Part shown: in pieces, positions 1 through 9,209 of the stretch
How the letters are laid out: every line of letters begins with the position of its first letter
How positions within the stretch are numbered: the stretch's first letter is position 1
NCBI RefSeq assembly: GCF_000142805.1
Contig: NC_013079.1
Coordinates: 620,001-684,000 of the forward strand
DNA: 64,000 nt
DNA from: Lachancea thermotolerans CBS 6340
Taxonomy: Eukaryota; Ascomycota; Saccharomycetes; Saccharomycetales; Saccharomycetaceae
Reading direction: 5' to 3'
Position numbers and translations under genes: made by a program
The notes under the pieces: generated by a model
The model's database searches: none
Seen by the model: the letters and a program-made list of their open reading frames with translations, nothing else
Told to the model about the DNA's origin: nothing

Positions 1-314
1 TCCTGAGCATGCGGCGGGGTGGCGGGGACGGCCGAGACGGGTGCTGTTCGAGATGTCGGCGGAGAGAGCTCTTCTGGCGGGCGAGTGCGGCGGGAAGAGC
101 ACTGCAAGTAGAGGGCGACGCACGTGACGCAGGCCCGATCACTTAACATGCGTGCAAAGTGATACGTCCAGCACCACGTGACCGCGAGACCTGCGTTCGA
201 AGCGACACACTCGCCACCACGTGATATCAAGCTCGCCTCCGGCACGTGCACACTGCATCACGTGCACGGCCCCGCCGTCTTGTCCGATAATCCTGTTTTG
301 TCTATGTACCCTAT
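1..314. other. Intergenic DNA downstream of NRG1 with E-box cluster
   Basis: This stretch carries no convincing gene. It is GC-rich and holds five CACGTG hexamers, at 121-126, 175-180, 218-223, 243-248 and 259-264. A sixth lies at 334-339 inside the end of the neighbouring zinc-finger gene. Reading frames crossing it look like by-products of high GC. Confidence 0.7.
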
Positions 315-1112
315 TCATGCCGCGTCGTCCTGCCACGTGTTCCGCCGCAGGTGCGTTTTGTAGTGCTGCACGCAGTTGTCGTGCCGGCTGAACCGCTGCC
401 CGCACCCCGGGTGCGGGCACACGTGGTTCTTCTCGCCCGTGTGTATCCGGTTGTGGCGCGCGAGATGGCCGCTGGTCGTGAAGCCCTTGACGCAGGTCTT
501 GCACACGTAGCGCCTCCGCTGCTCGATGGGCGAGCGCGCGCGCTTGCCCGTGGGGCGCGATGTCGTCGCCGACGACATCGCCGACGCAGGGCGTGGCGCG
601 GAAGTTTCTCCCGCGGCCGGCGCCGTTGCCGGGGAAAGAGCCGCGGTCACGGGGGACACCGGGCCCGCGGCAGAATCGTAGTCCGAGCCGGATGCGGAAA
701 CCGACCCGGACGCGGATTCGGCCCGCGCTCTAAGGCCTGGGACCAGGGCCAAGTTCGTACCCGAACCGGAACCCGAGCCGACACCCGGGCCCGAAACGGA
801 CCCGTGTGGTGTGACGGAGCCCGTCCGCGCTAGCCGCAGTGGCGGAAGCGTTGTGGTCGCTGCCAGCGCCGTGCTGGCGCCGAACGCGCAGCGGTCTAGC
901 GCGCGTTTCAGGTCGCTCTCCACGTGCCGCTGTGCCGCGGTCACGGGCCCCGAGCCCGGCCCCGGCAGCAGCACCTGGTTGCCGCGCGCGCCGTCCAGCG
1001 CGATGCACCGCTGCTCGCACGTGCTGGGCGATCCCCGGTAGTAGAACTCCTCGACGCTGCTGCGCACCGCGCCCGCCAGCGCGGGACTGTGCATGCTAGC
1101 CAGCGTGGTCAT
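315..1112 (-). CDS. NRG1: Nrg1/Nrg2-type C2H2 zinc-finger transcriptional repressor
   Basis: The 265-residue protein has a low-complexity Ser/Gly/Ala-rich body and two C2H2 fingers at its C-terminus: finger 1 with C204, C207, H220 and H224, finger 2 with C232, C237, H250 and H254. The finger block, including the linker HTGEKNH, is nearly that of S. cerevisiae Nrg1/Nrg2. In that yeast these proteins recruit Tup1-Ssn6 to repress glucose-repressed, filamentation and alkaline-pH genes in the nucleus; the same role is inferred here. The gene is a little longer than Nrg1 (231) and Nrg2 (220). The ATG at 1112 abuts a (CA)13 tract in the presumed 5' leader. HEM13 is the divergent neighbour, as NRG1 and HEM13 are in S. 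cerevisiae. Being pre-duplication, it is the single counterpart of both paralogues. The gene is very GC-rich. Confidence 0.9.
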   Translation of the reverse strand: MTTLASMHSPALAGAVRSSVEEFYYRGSPSTCEQRCIALDGARGNQVLLPGPGSGPVTAAQRHVESDLKRALDRCAFGASTALAATTTLPPLRLARTGSVTPHGSVSGPGVGSGSGSGTNLALVPGLRARAESASGSVSASGSDYDSAAGPVSPVTAALSPATAPAAGETSAPRPASAMSSATTSRPTGKRARSPIEQRRRYVCKTCVKGFTTSGHLARHNRIHTGEKNHVCPHPGCGQRFSRHDNCVQHYKTHLRRNTWQDDAA

Positions 1113-1138
1113 TGTGTGTGTGTGTGTGTGTGTGTGTG
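1113..1138. repeat. (TG)13 dinucleotide microsatellite next to the NRG1 start codon
   Basis: There are thirteen uninterrupted TG units on the plus strand, read as CA on the NRG1 strand, ending at the base before the ATG. More TG-rich sequence follows to about 1175. Length variation here would alter the 5' leader but not the protein. Confidence 0.9.
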
Positions 1139-2192
1139 CGTGCGAAGTGCTGTATCCGCGTGTGCGTGTGTGTGCCGAGTGGAAATCCTCGAGTCTCGCG
1201 CCCCTGTAAACTTGCCGTGCTGTGCGCGTGAGCGAGTGCGTTTCGGCCCGTCTCCCGCACGCACTGCTCCCACCGGGTCCAATCCCCAGCCTATTATATA
1301 CCTCTGCTGCACGTCAGCCCAGAACCTTGGCTGTCCCTCTCGCGCGTCCGCCACTACGGCCCGCGCGGGTCCTGCCAAGCCTAGTTTTTCCGGGTGGCGG
1401 CGCGTCAGGGTTCTGCCGGGACGCGGCCCGCGCCGCGCTCCCGTCTGCGCCAAGAATAAAATTTTTTGCGCCATTTTTCTTGCCCTGCGCCAATCGAGGC
1501 AAGACCCTGCCTGATACGGGCAGAGACAACGACGGCGGAGAGGCTCGCTGCGGAGACGCAGGTGCGGGAGCGGCCGCGGGAGCGGCCGAACCCGCGCCCG
1601 CGGCCTTTGCGGTTACGCTAGCGCGATTACAGACGGCGGCGCGGGCGCCGGGGTTATTTTGGGACAGTTTGGTGGCCTTATAGCGTGCTACAGGCGTGGC
1701 ACGTGTGACTGCTGCAGCAACAGCAGCAGCAACAGCAAGCAGCAACAGCAGCAGCAACAGCAGCAGCAACAGTATCAGCGTAGTATCAGCATAGTATCAG
1801 CAGCTTGGCGAACGCACACGGGGTGTTACCCGGCAGGAAACGCACGGGTCCTCTTGTGCGGCTGGCCAAGCCCTGCAGAACGTTGTGGGGAGGACCCGCG
1901 CGCGTGGCTTTCTCCAGAAGAGTTTCGACGGGAAAGAGACTGGGCGAATGACAAATCGGTCTGGGCAGGCGGGAAGGCGCGGGAAGCGCGCGCAGTTACG
2001 GCAGAGGTGGTGTGACAGGGCAACGCAGGCTGGGTCGAAGTCGCGTGGGGCGCGCGGGGTGCGTGGGAGATGCGGGAAACGCGGGAGACGCGGGAGACGC
2101 GGCAGGCGCGGAAGACACGAAAAAAAAGCTGTGTGTTGGCAGGACGGCGGGGCGGGAGGTCACTCGACACGAATCGCGGGGCACGAACGGAT
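1139..2192. other. Divergent NRG1-HEM13 intergenic region, GC-rich
   Basis: This is the left and middle part of the 1.45-kb region between the divergent NRG1 and HEM13 starts, so it should hold promoter elements of both. It contains a CAG/CAA repeat (about 1711-1771) and a GC-rich purine-biased stretch near 2040-2115. Open frames crossing it on both strands have repetitive Arg/Ala/Gly composition, and I do not regard them as genes. A TTACCCG Reb1-type heptamer lies at 1826-1832. Confidence 0.6.
1711..1771 (+). repeat. CAG/CAA trinucleotide repeat
   Basis: An imperfect run of cagcag and caacag units would read as polyglutamine in one frame. It lies in the NRG1-HEM13 intergenic region. The surrounding frame (1659-2015) has no family resemblance, so it is listed as a repeat rather than a gene. 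Confidence 0.75.
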
Positions 2193-2276
2193 CACGTGTA
2201 AATACGTCACGTGATACGGAGTCGCACGGTGTCACGTGTTGGCACGTGAGGTCGCTGTCCAGGGCCCGCGCACGTG
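2193..2276. promoter_or_regulatory. Cluster of five CACGTG E-boxes upstream of HEM13
   Basis: Five perfect CACGTG hexamers occur at 2193-2198, 2208-2213, 2233-2238, 2243-2248 and 2271-2276, about 330-415 bp before the preferred HEM13 ATG. In yeasts this motif is bound by bHLH factors such as Cbf1, Pho4 and Tye7. I saw no Rox1-type site of the kind that controls S. cerevisiae HEM13. The density is what argues for function; which factor binds is not visible. Confidence 0.7.
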
Positions 2277-2606
2277 ATTGCCGCTCGTGTCAGCGCTCGG
2301 CGCCCAGCGCCCACGCCCTGCGCCCCGCGCCCAGTATACGAGCCGGGCGCACCCTCCCGCCGCGTCACTCCACCTGCTCGCGTCTTGTCCTTCGTATACC
2401 GCCCGCGCCGCCGTCTCTTTCTCGTTTCTCGCCGTTCCCAATATCTCGTGGTTATTAACTTCCCTCGTACAATTTTCGAGACAAAGCGTTCTGCAAACGA
2501 GTCCCAACCGCCCCGTCTGAAAAGCATTTAAACGCTCCCGCGCTCCCCTCCCTCCTCCGCCATGTCTTCTCCCTCGGCAAGCGACCAAGCCCCACACCCT
2601 GCCACA

Positions 2607-3590
2607 ATGCCCGCCCCAGAGGATCCCACCCACTTGCCCATCCGTAAGCAGATGGAAGAGCTCATCCGCCGCAAGCAGCGCGAGATCACCCAGGGCCTCG
2701 AGACCCTCGACACCGTCAAGTTCACGCCCGATTCGTGGACCCGCGGCAACGACGGCGGCGGCGGCACCTCCATGGTCCTGCAGAACGGCACCACCTTCGA
2801 GAAGGGCGGTGTCAACGTCTCTGTCGTCTACGGCCAGCTCTCGCCCGCGGCCATCTCCGCCATGAAACACGACCACAAGAACCTCAAGCTGCCCGAGGAC
2901 CCGGCCACCGGCCTGCCCAACACGGAAGGCGTCAAGTTCTTCGCCTGCGGCCTCAGCATGGTCATCCACCCCTCCAACCCTCACGCCCCCACCACCCACC
3001 TCAACTACCGCTACTTCGAGACCTGGAACCCCGACGGCACTCCGCAGACCTGGTGGTTCGGCGGTGGCGCCGACCTCACCCCCTCCTATCTTTACGAAGA
3101 CGACGCCCGCCTCTTCCACGAGATGCACAAGAAGGCCCTCGACAAGCACGACGCCGCCCTCTACCCTCGCTACAAGAAGTGGTGCGACGAGTACTTCTTT
3201 ATCAAGCACAGAAACGAGACCCGTGGTATCGGCGGCATCTTCTTCGACGACATGGACGACCGCGACCCCCAGGAGATCCTGTCCATCGTCGAGGACTGCT
3301 TCGACGCCTTCCTGCCCTCCTACCTGCCCATCATCGCCCGCAGAAAGGACATGCCTTTCACCGAGGAGGAGAAGCAGTGGCAACTAATCCGCCGCGGCCG
3401 CTATGTCGAGTTCAACCTGGTGTTGGACAGAGGCACCCAGTTCGGCCTGCGCACCCCGGGCTCCCGCACGGAGTCCATCCTAATGAGTCTGCCCGTGACC
3501 GCGTGCTGGTTCTACGATCACCACCCAGAGCCCGGCTCCCGCGAGGACAAGCTCTTGAAGGTGCTGGAAAACCCGGTGGACTGGGTCTAA
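2607..3590 (+). CDS. HEM13: Oxygen-dependent coproporphyrinogen III oxidase
   Basis: This enzyme oxidatively decarboxylates coproporphyrinogen III to protoporphyrinogen IX in haem synthesis; the yeast enzyme is cytosolic. From the ATG at 2607 the protein is 327 residues (S. cerevisiae 328) and aligns end to end, starting MPAPEDP. Family blocks visible include [54 protein letters not shown] and [10 protein letters not shown]. An in-frame ATG at 2562 would add 15 residues; I prefer 2607 because the family starts there and its upstream context (gccaca) is good. Codons are strongly C-ending and use CGC for Arg, unlike most genes to the right. An E-box cluster precedes it. RPC11 is convergent downstream, as expected from conserved order. 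Confidence 0.96.
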   Translation: MPAPEDPTHLPIRKQMEELIRRKQREITQGLETLDTVKFTPDSWTRGNDGGGGTSMVLQNGTTFEKGGVNVSVVYGQLSPAAISAMKHDHKNLKLPEDPATGLPNTEGVKFFACGLSMVIHPSNPHAPTTHLNYRYFETWNPDGTPQTWWFGGGADLTPSYLYEDDARLFHEMHKKALDKHDAALYPRYKKWCDEYFFIKHRNETRGIGGIFFDDMDDRDPQEILSIVEDCFDAFLPSYLPIIARRKDMPFTEEEKQWQLIRRGRYVEFNLVLDRGTQFGLRTPGSRTESILMSLPVTACWFYDHHPEPGSREDKLLKVLENPVDWV

Positions 3591-3706
3591 CCGCTTGTTT
3601 TCGCACCTGAACTTTAGCCAAAAAACACTTTTGTTTATCATATTTATCCGCCTATTTAATACCGCCATCTTATAGAACATACACGCACACACGCAGCAAA
3701 TACGCG

Positions 3707-4039
3707 TCAATTCTCTCTCCATCTGTTGCCGCAGCTCACGCACTTGTAGAAGGTCGTCATGGGCTCATCCGCAGATCTGATCTGAAGCTGGAAAAAGTAT
3801 GCCCTCTCACCGCCACATTCATCGTAGTTTGGACACTGCACTGCGGTTTGGTCCACATTGTCCCAGCCACCGCCGAGCACATCGTCCACTTCCTTCCTGG
3901 GAAGTGTCTTCCGGTCGTACACCTCAACGCCCTCGATTGGAAACGCGTAAGGACACGCACCGCATTGGAGCGCGTACGCTCCGCTATCCGCTTGCGATAT
4001 CACGAGCATATTGTGGCAGTGAGGACAGAACGACAGCAT
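3707..4039 (-). CDS. RPC11: RNA polymerase III subunit C11
   Basis: This is the small TFIIS-like subunit of RNA polymerase III, needed for RNA cleavage, termination and reinitiation. From the Met at 4039 the protein is 110 residues, exactly the S. cerevisiae length, and starts MLSFCPHC. An N-terminal zinc ribbon uses C5, C8, C26 and C29. The C-terminal ribbon uses C69, C75, C100 and C103 and carries the acidic catalytic hairpin RSADE (88-92). The frame remains open to an upstream ATG at 4090, which would add 17 residues with no family counterpart, so the shorter start is used. The gene is convergent with HEM13 and divergent from ORC2 with 215 bp between starts. Confidence 0.95.
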   Translation of the reverse strand: MLSFCPHCHNMLVISQADSGAYALQCGACPYAFPIEGVEVYDRKTLPRKEVDDVLGGGWDNVDQTAVQCPNYDECGGERAYFFQLQIRSADEPMTTFYKCVSCGNRWREN

Positions 4040-4254
4040 CTTGGCGCCTCTGTTTCGCTGGTTTCGGAGCTCATCGACTGGTAAGCTCATCGGTTAGGAC
4101 CAATTTTTCAGAACATATCTCTTCGTGGTACGTGACAATGTGATCTTTAATTCAAGTTGTGATTTAGTAGGTCCTCTCGCAGATCAAAAATGGACTGTTA
4201 GGCGAGAAACAATAGCTGCGTCGTCCTAAAGAGGGCTTGATTCAAACTTAGGTT

Positions 4255-6153
4255 ATGTCCAGTGCGGAAGACATAGTATCTCATGAAGACATACAAGTCT
4301 CAGGCGCGCAAAGCGAAGCGCAAAAGCGTCTGCTGCCGATAATTTGGAGGTTCGTTGGCCGTCGCGCTCGCAGGTCAGGTCGGGCAGGACCTGCGTCACC
4401 CGCCAAGAGAAGAACTAGCAGTCCCGTTAAGCCCGAGATGACGCCGGGCCTTCAAGACCTAGAGAGCTCTCCAACAAGGAAACGGCAGAGAGACCCTGAA
4501 AAAACGCCTATGGCAGAGCCAGAGCCGTCGCCGCTCAAATCTGACACGGGCCCCTCACTAGCAATGGCTCCCGAGTCGCCTACGAAGAGGCCTTCAAAAC
4601 GGGGAAGGCCTAGAAAGGTTAAAACCGAGCCTACTGAGAATATAGACGATTACGCGCCAGCGTCCCGCTCACAGTCTCCTCTGCGGCCCCGAAAACTGAT
4701 GAGGGATGAGCTAGGGCCCGATCAGGAGGGCGAACCCGGTTTTGTGACGGCAAACTCTTCGCCAATAAAATCCTCACATGTCTTTTCATCGCCAGCCAAG
4801 TCGCCTACGAAGCCTGTACTTAAGCAGTCGCCTTTCAAGATCCAGCTTAATCGTCATTTCGTGCCCACGCCCATCCCCCAAGAGGGAGAGTATAAAGCGC
4901 CTAAAGAAAAGCACCTCACTTACTTCTTCGACGGCTTTGAAGGTTACATCGATCAGAAAAAACCACTGCGATCACACCAGAAGTCCACGAATACAATGGC
5001 AATGGCTCCACAAGTGACACGCGAAGAGTTTTCACTAATCTCTAATACCTTGAACTCATTGCTCCACAGATCCAGCAAAGAAGCGTTGCGACAGGTTCAG
5101 CGTCAGATGTTTCCTCAATACTGGTTCGAGCTCGCCCAGGGATTCTCCCTTTTGTTCTATGGTGTCGGGTCAAAGCGGTCGTTTCTGGAAGAGTTTGTCA
5201 TAGATTATCTCTCCCCTAGGCTCACTCTTTCCGATGCGCTCAACTTTGGTTCCATGGAAGAGAAAGCAGATCACACTGACAGAAAAGGCGAAATCAATTT
5301 CAATGGCGAGGACGGTGACAACAGCGAAGGCGACAATGCCGATGACGAAGGGGATATAGATGGCGTTCCATGTGTAGTCATAAATGGCTACAACCCTACA
5401 TGCAGCTACAGAGACGCTTTTCATTCAATATCGCAGGTGATGTTGCAGGAGGAACTCGGCAAATCCGAGACCAAATACTGGGGAAACCACGTCGAGTTGC
5501 AGATCAACAAAATGATAGAAGTCTACCGCGACAGCCCGCCCCTCATCAAACTGGTGGTACTGGTGCATAATTTAGACGGGCCCATGGTAAGAAAAGCTCC
5601 TTTTCAAAACATGCTCAGCTCGCTCGCGCGGGTCCGCCAGATTGCTCTTGTTGCATCGACAGACCATGTTTACGCGCCCCTGCTTTGGGATCATGTCCGC
5701 GCGCAAAACTTCAACTTCATATTTCACGACATCACTAATTACCAAGGCTACGCCGTCGAGTCTTCCTTTAGCGACATAATGCAACTGGGCAAGAGCTCAG
5801 GAACCACGGGTGCGGAGGGTGCACGCTACGTGCTAGAATCTCTGACAAGCAACTCCAAAAGAATGTACAAACTGCTCATCGAAACCCAACTGGCGAATAT
5901 GGAGTCACAAGGCAAGGATTCTGCTAACAAGCGTGGATCACACGCCTTCGGAATAGAGTTCAAGCAGTTTTATCACCTCTGCGCTGCTGAGTTCATTGCC
6001 TCTAACGAAGTTTCATTACGGTCTATGTTAAGCGAATTTATCGAACATAAGATGGCTGCCATGTCCAAAGACAGAAGCGGCGCAGAGACTCTCTACGTTC
6101 CTTATGTATACTCCGAAATGCAGACCCTGCTAAAGGACATACTGAACGTGTAA
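4255..6153 (+). CDS. ORC2: Origin recognition complex subunit 2
   Basis: Orc2 is a subunit of the six-protein complex that marks replication origins. The protein has 632 residues (S. cerevisiae 620). The first ~200 residues are basic and disordered with several SP/TP sites, including a run rich in SPIKSS and SPTKP motifs, typical of the CDK-regulated tail. The block YFFDGFEGYIDQKK near residue 223 opens the conserved AAA+-like core, followed by VINGYNPTCSYRDAF, LVVLVHNLDG and the C-terminal winged-helix part. An acidic insert (about residues 350-375) interrupts the core. The ATG at 4255 is the first in frame. AKL1 follows in tandem, as in S. cerevisiae (YBR060C-YBR059C). Confidence 0.95.
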   Translation: MSSAEDIVSHEDIQVSGAQSEAQKRLLPIIWRFVGRRARRSGRAGPASPAKRRTSSPVKPEMTPGLQDLESSPTRKRQRDPEKTPMAEPEPSPLKSDTGPSLAMAPESPTKRPSKRGRPRKVKTEPTENIDDYAPASRSQSPLRPRKLMRDELGPDQEGEPGFVTANSSPIKSSHVFSSPAKSPTKPVLKQSPFKIQLNRHFVPTPIPQEGEYKAPKEKHLTYFFDGFEGYIDQKKPLRSHQKSTNTMAMAPQVTREEFSLISNTLNSLLHRSSKEALRQVQRQMFPQYWFELAQGFSLLFYGVGSKRSFLEEFVIDYLSPRLTLSDALNFGSMEEKADHTDRKGEINFNGEDGDNSEGDNADDEGDIDGVPCVVINGYNPTCSYRDAFHSISQVMLQEELGKSETKYWGNHVELQINKMIEVYRDSPPLIKLVVLVHNLDGPMVRKAPFQNMLSSLARVRQIALVASTDHVYAPLLWDHVRAQNFNFIFHDITNYQGYAVESSFSDIMQLGKSSGTTGAEGARYVLESLTSNSKRMYKLLIETQLANMESQGKDSANKRGSHAFGIEFKQFYHLCAAEFIASNEVSLRSMLSEFIEHKMAAMSKDRSGAETLYVPYVYSEMQTLLKDILNV

Positions 6154-6333
6154 GCATCAGAGCATTCGCCGTTATTAGCGCGTATATTCAGTATTTAATA
6201 ACAAACATTGGGTCCCGGACGGTTCATCACGTACGCAGTGATCAACTCTCGTTAAGCCTTGCAAAGACCCCTATTGAAAGGGAACCATTTGATACATTTT
6301 GGCATCGAGATCCTAGGGAAAAGACGATTGTCG

Positions 6334-9039
6334 ATGTCGAAGTCCGAGGCCTCATCCCACGAGGTGGTATCGGGTGCGAATTCGAGTCGTAGCGCAACGC
6401 TCCCGGTGCTGGAGCGGCTCAAAACAGGATCACAGGTAATAGTGGGGAACCATCGAGTAGAAATCGTAAAATACCTCGCAGAAGGTGGCTTTGCGCATAT
6501 CTATGTTGTTAAGTTCGTGGAATATGCGAACGAGCTCGAGCAGGCGCCATCGATCACATTGAAGGTCGGCGAAACCGCCTGCCTCAAAAGAGTGCTGGTT
6601 ACGGACGAAAACGGCCTTAACGAGATGAGGAATGAGGTGAGCGTCATGAAGCAGCTTTCAGGCTGTCCCAACATTGTGCAATACTATGACTCCCACGCAT
6701 CTAGATCTCGCGACGGAGTGCCTGGTTTTGAGGTTATGCTATTGATGGAGCTCTGCCCGAACAACTCCCTATTGGATTACATGAACCAGCGCCTGACTAC
6801 TAAGCTTTCAGAACAGGAGATCCTAAAAATCATGTTTGATGTCACCAGAGCGTTGGCACAAATGCACTACTTGCCGATACCTCTCATCCACCGCGACGTC
6901 AAGATCGAAAACGTCCTGGTGGATGGAGATAATAATTTCAAGTTGTGTGACTTTGGATCAACTTCAACTTGCCTCCCAGTCGCGAACACTCATCAGGAAA
7001 TTGCCGTATTAACCAATAACATTTACATTCACACCACGCCACAGTACCGGTCGCCCGAGATGATTGACCTATATAGGTGCCTCCCAATCGACGAGAAATC
7101 TGATATATGGGCACTAGGAATATTCCTCTACAAGCTATTGTTCTACACAACCCCTTTCGAACTCACGGGGCAGTTCGCAATTCTGCATTCCAAATACGAA
7201 TTTCCAATCAACAACTACTCTTCCAAGCTCATCAACCTGATTATTATCATGCTGGCAGAGAACCCGAACTTAAGGCCTAACATTTACCAAATTATGGACA
7301 ATTTATGCTCGATCATGAAAGTTGAAAATCCAATAGAAGATAAATATGGCATGGGACCTTACAGTTTTGAGAAGTACTCGGCATATCAAGCAAAATTGCA
7401 GAAGGTGCAGTACCAGATGTATCTTGCCTACGAAAACAAGCAACAGGTTGACATACTGAACGACTTGTTCATTAACTGCTTTGAAGTAGCTCCGAAACAA
7501 CCTGTAAATGTCGGCCAAAAGGGAAGCCATAGGGAATCTCAAGTGGCCGCTGGGCCACAGGTTGCCGAACTATCTGAAACGGGAAATGAGGGTACTCCTG
7601 CTGGCGAGGAAGACATAGGCCTTGTACAGCGGCAATTTCCTTCAGTTGAAGATCTGGATCAATACTTGCACACTGAGACTAAGCGAGAATCAGGGAGACA
7701 AAATTCGAGTAACATTGGGAGCCTTGAAGGAAGCTCACATTCTTCGAGTAAAACGGATCTTGCGGGGGCTCAAGGTTCAATTTCTAAGCTTGCAGGAAAT
7801 TCTACAAACCCCGCACAACCCGCAGTACCGAATCCGGGAGCTTTGAGCATGGCTCGGGAGTCCACGGCGCGCTCTTCTAATTCTGTCAAGCAACATAAGC
7901 CCACAAATCCATTTCCATATATTCAAAATGAAAGAGAAGTCTACAGTTTGGATCAGGATTCGAATTCGGTATTTCATGACGATGGCTTAAACACCAACAC
8001 CGAAGAACAGTTTTTTTCGCAGGAACCCGTCTCAGCATCTGCAGCAGATTTGAAGTTAGGGCAGGATCAAGCACAGCGCAGTAGCGCAAATGTGCAGCAG
8101 CCTATGCCAACTCACCATTTCCAAGAGCAAATCAGAGATCCTAACGTTGAAAAGATTGGCGCATTCAGTCAATATTTCTCTGCCACACCTGCGCCAGCTG
8201 TTCATTCAACGACAAATGAGCCAAACCAGACTGAAGTTCCTCAATACTACGCTTATCAAGGCTCCCAAAGTAAAAACACACAGCCTCAACCTCAGCCCCA
8301 ACCCCAACCTCAACCTCAACCTCAAGAACAACAGCAGCAGCAGATTAAACAGCAACAACAACAACAGCAGATTCAACAACAGCTCCAGCAACAACGACTG
8401 CAACAGCAACAACAACAGCAACAGCAGCAACAGCAGCAGCAGCGACAGAAGCTTCAACAACAACAATTACAACAACAACAGCTCCAAAACCAGCAATTAC
8501 AGCAACAACAGCTCCAGCAGCAGCAGCTTAAAGAAAACGAAAAAGAACTACTGGTCGACTTCTCGCCTGCTGCAAAAAAAGAGCCCCAAAAGCTAGACTT
8601 AACTTACGACAAGGTTGACTTATCCACACCCAGAAAAGGCGGTTTCAAGGAAGACACAAACATTTCACAACAAAGTTTAGCTTCAAGCGAGAGTTATTCA
8701 GTGGAACTGAGCAAAAGCAAGTCAGAGTCGAAGAATCGTGGAAAAACTATCAATGAAGTTGTCCCACAGCAACAACAACAACCAAGGGGAAGAAGGTCTT
8801 TGGATCTTAAGTATCAGGAAATGGACTTTTCTAAATCGCCCTCTCCTGATCTGAAATTACAGAAGGTCAAGACAATAACACACCAGCAGCGCAAGTCTAA
8901 TCTCGGGCTTGAAGCCAAAAAATCTTTCTCCCGTTCGAGAAAGTCGCTTGATCTTGACCACGCTAGACGTGAAGCCGCGAACAGTAGCGAAAATACCTCG
9001 AGTAAACGCAAGTCCTTCTTTGGCAAATTTAAAAGCTGA
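6334..9039 (+). CDS. AKL1: Ark/Prk family protein kinase (Akl1-type)
   Basis: The 901-residue Ser/Thr kinase belongs to the Ark1/Prk1/Akl1 family, which regulates endocytosis and the actin cytoskeleton. The kinase domain lies at roughly residues 35-310: glycine-rich loop LAEGGFAHIY, catalytic loop IHRDVKIENVL, DFGS, and TPQYRSPEMIDLY in the activation/P+1 region. The long tail contains PQ repeats followed by a glutamine-rich tract (about residues 649-733, bases 8278-8530), then basic motifs with repeated RKSLDL-like units. The frame is open upstream to 6259, but that codon is TTG; the first ATG is 6334. Synteny (between ORC2 and TSC3) favours AKL1 over the paralogous ARK1/PRK1. S. cerevisiae Akl1 is longer (1108 residues). 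Confidence 0.92.
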   Translation: MSKSEASSHEVVSGANSSRSATLPVLERLKTGSQVIVGNHRVEIVKYLAEGGFAHIYVVKFVEYANELEQAPSITLKVGETACLKRVLVTDENGLNEMRNEVSVMKQLSGCPNIVQYYDSHASRSRDGVPGFEVMLLMELCPNNSLLDYMNQRLTTKLSEQEILKIMFDVTRALAQMHYLPIPLIHRDVKIENVLVDGDNNFKLCDFGSTSTCLPVANTHQEIAVLTNNIYIHTTPQYRSPEMIDLYRCLPIDEKSDIWALGIFLYKLLFYTTPFELTGQFAILHSKYEFPINNYSSKLINLIIIMLAENPNLRPNIYQIMDNLCSIMKVENPIEDKYGMGPYSFEKYSAYQAKLQKVQYQMYLAYENKQQVDILNDLFINCFEVAPKQPVNVGQKGSHRESQVAAGPQVAELSETGNEGTPAGEEDIGLVQRQFPSVEDLDQYLHTETKRESGRQNSSNIGSLEGSSHSSSKTDLAGAQGSISKLAGNSTNPAQPAVPNPGALSMARESTARSSNSVKQHKPTNPFPYIQNEREVYSLDQDSNSVFHDDGLNTNTEEQFFSQEPVSASAADLKLGQDQAQRSSANVQQPMPTHHFQEQIRDPNVEKIGAFSQYFSATPAPAVHSTTNEPNQTEVPQYYAYQGSQSKNTQPQPQPQPQPQPQPQEQQQQQIKQQQQQQQIQQQLQQQRLQQQQQQQQQQQQQQRQKLQQQQLQQQQLQNQQLQQQQLQQQQLKENEKELLVDFSPAAKKEPQKLDLTYDKVDLSTPRKGGFKEDTNISQQSLASSESYSVELSKSKSESKNRGKTINEVVPQQQQQPRGRRSLDLKYQEMDFSKSPSPDLKLQKVKTITHQQRKSNLGLEAKKSFSRSRKSLDLDHARREAANSSENTSSKRKSFFGKFKS
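8278..8530 (+). repeat. PQ and polyglutamine-coding repeat in AKL1
   Basis: A run of cctcaa/ccccaa units (Pro-Gln) is followed by mixed CAA/CAG codons that give long glutamine stretches broken by Leu, Ile and Arg. The mixed codons suggest an old tract rather than a recent expansion. Confidence 0.9.
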
Positions 9040-9209
9040 TAAGCTGCAACTCAGGGCTTCTTTCAAACATCCTCGGTCATATAAACCTACCCCAAATTAT
9101 AGCTACTTGTCATTATATACTAAGAACTACTAGTTTAAAATTACGAGTGTATCATGATTTAAGTACTGTTCGCCGAAGCGAGGAGCAAGGGCGAGCGCAT
9201 TTGGCAACG

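Noticed and set aside
1659-2015. 118-codon frame with a polyglutamine run
   Set aside because: The only notable part is the CAG/CAA repeat; the rest is unstructured, and the region is the NRG1-HEM13 promoter interval.
2232-3383. 383-codon antisense frame over HEM13
   Set aside because: It lies opposite an unmistakable HEM13 gene; the long opening follows from high GC and C-ending codons, and the translation has Val/Gly/Glu-rich low complexity without a family match.
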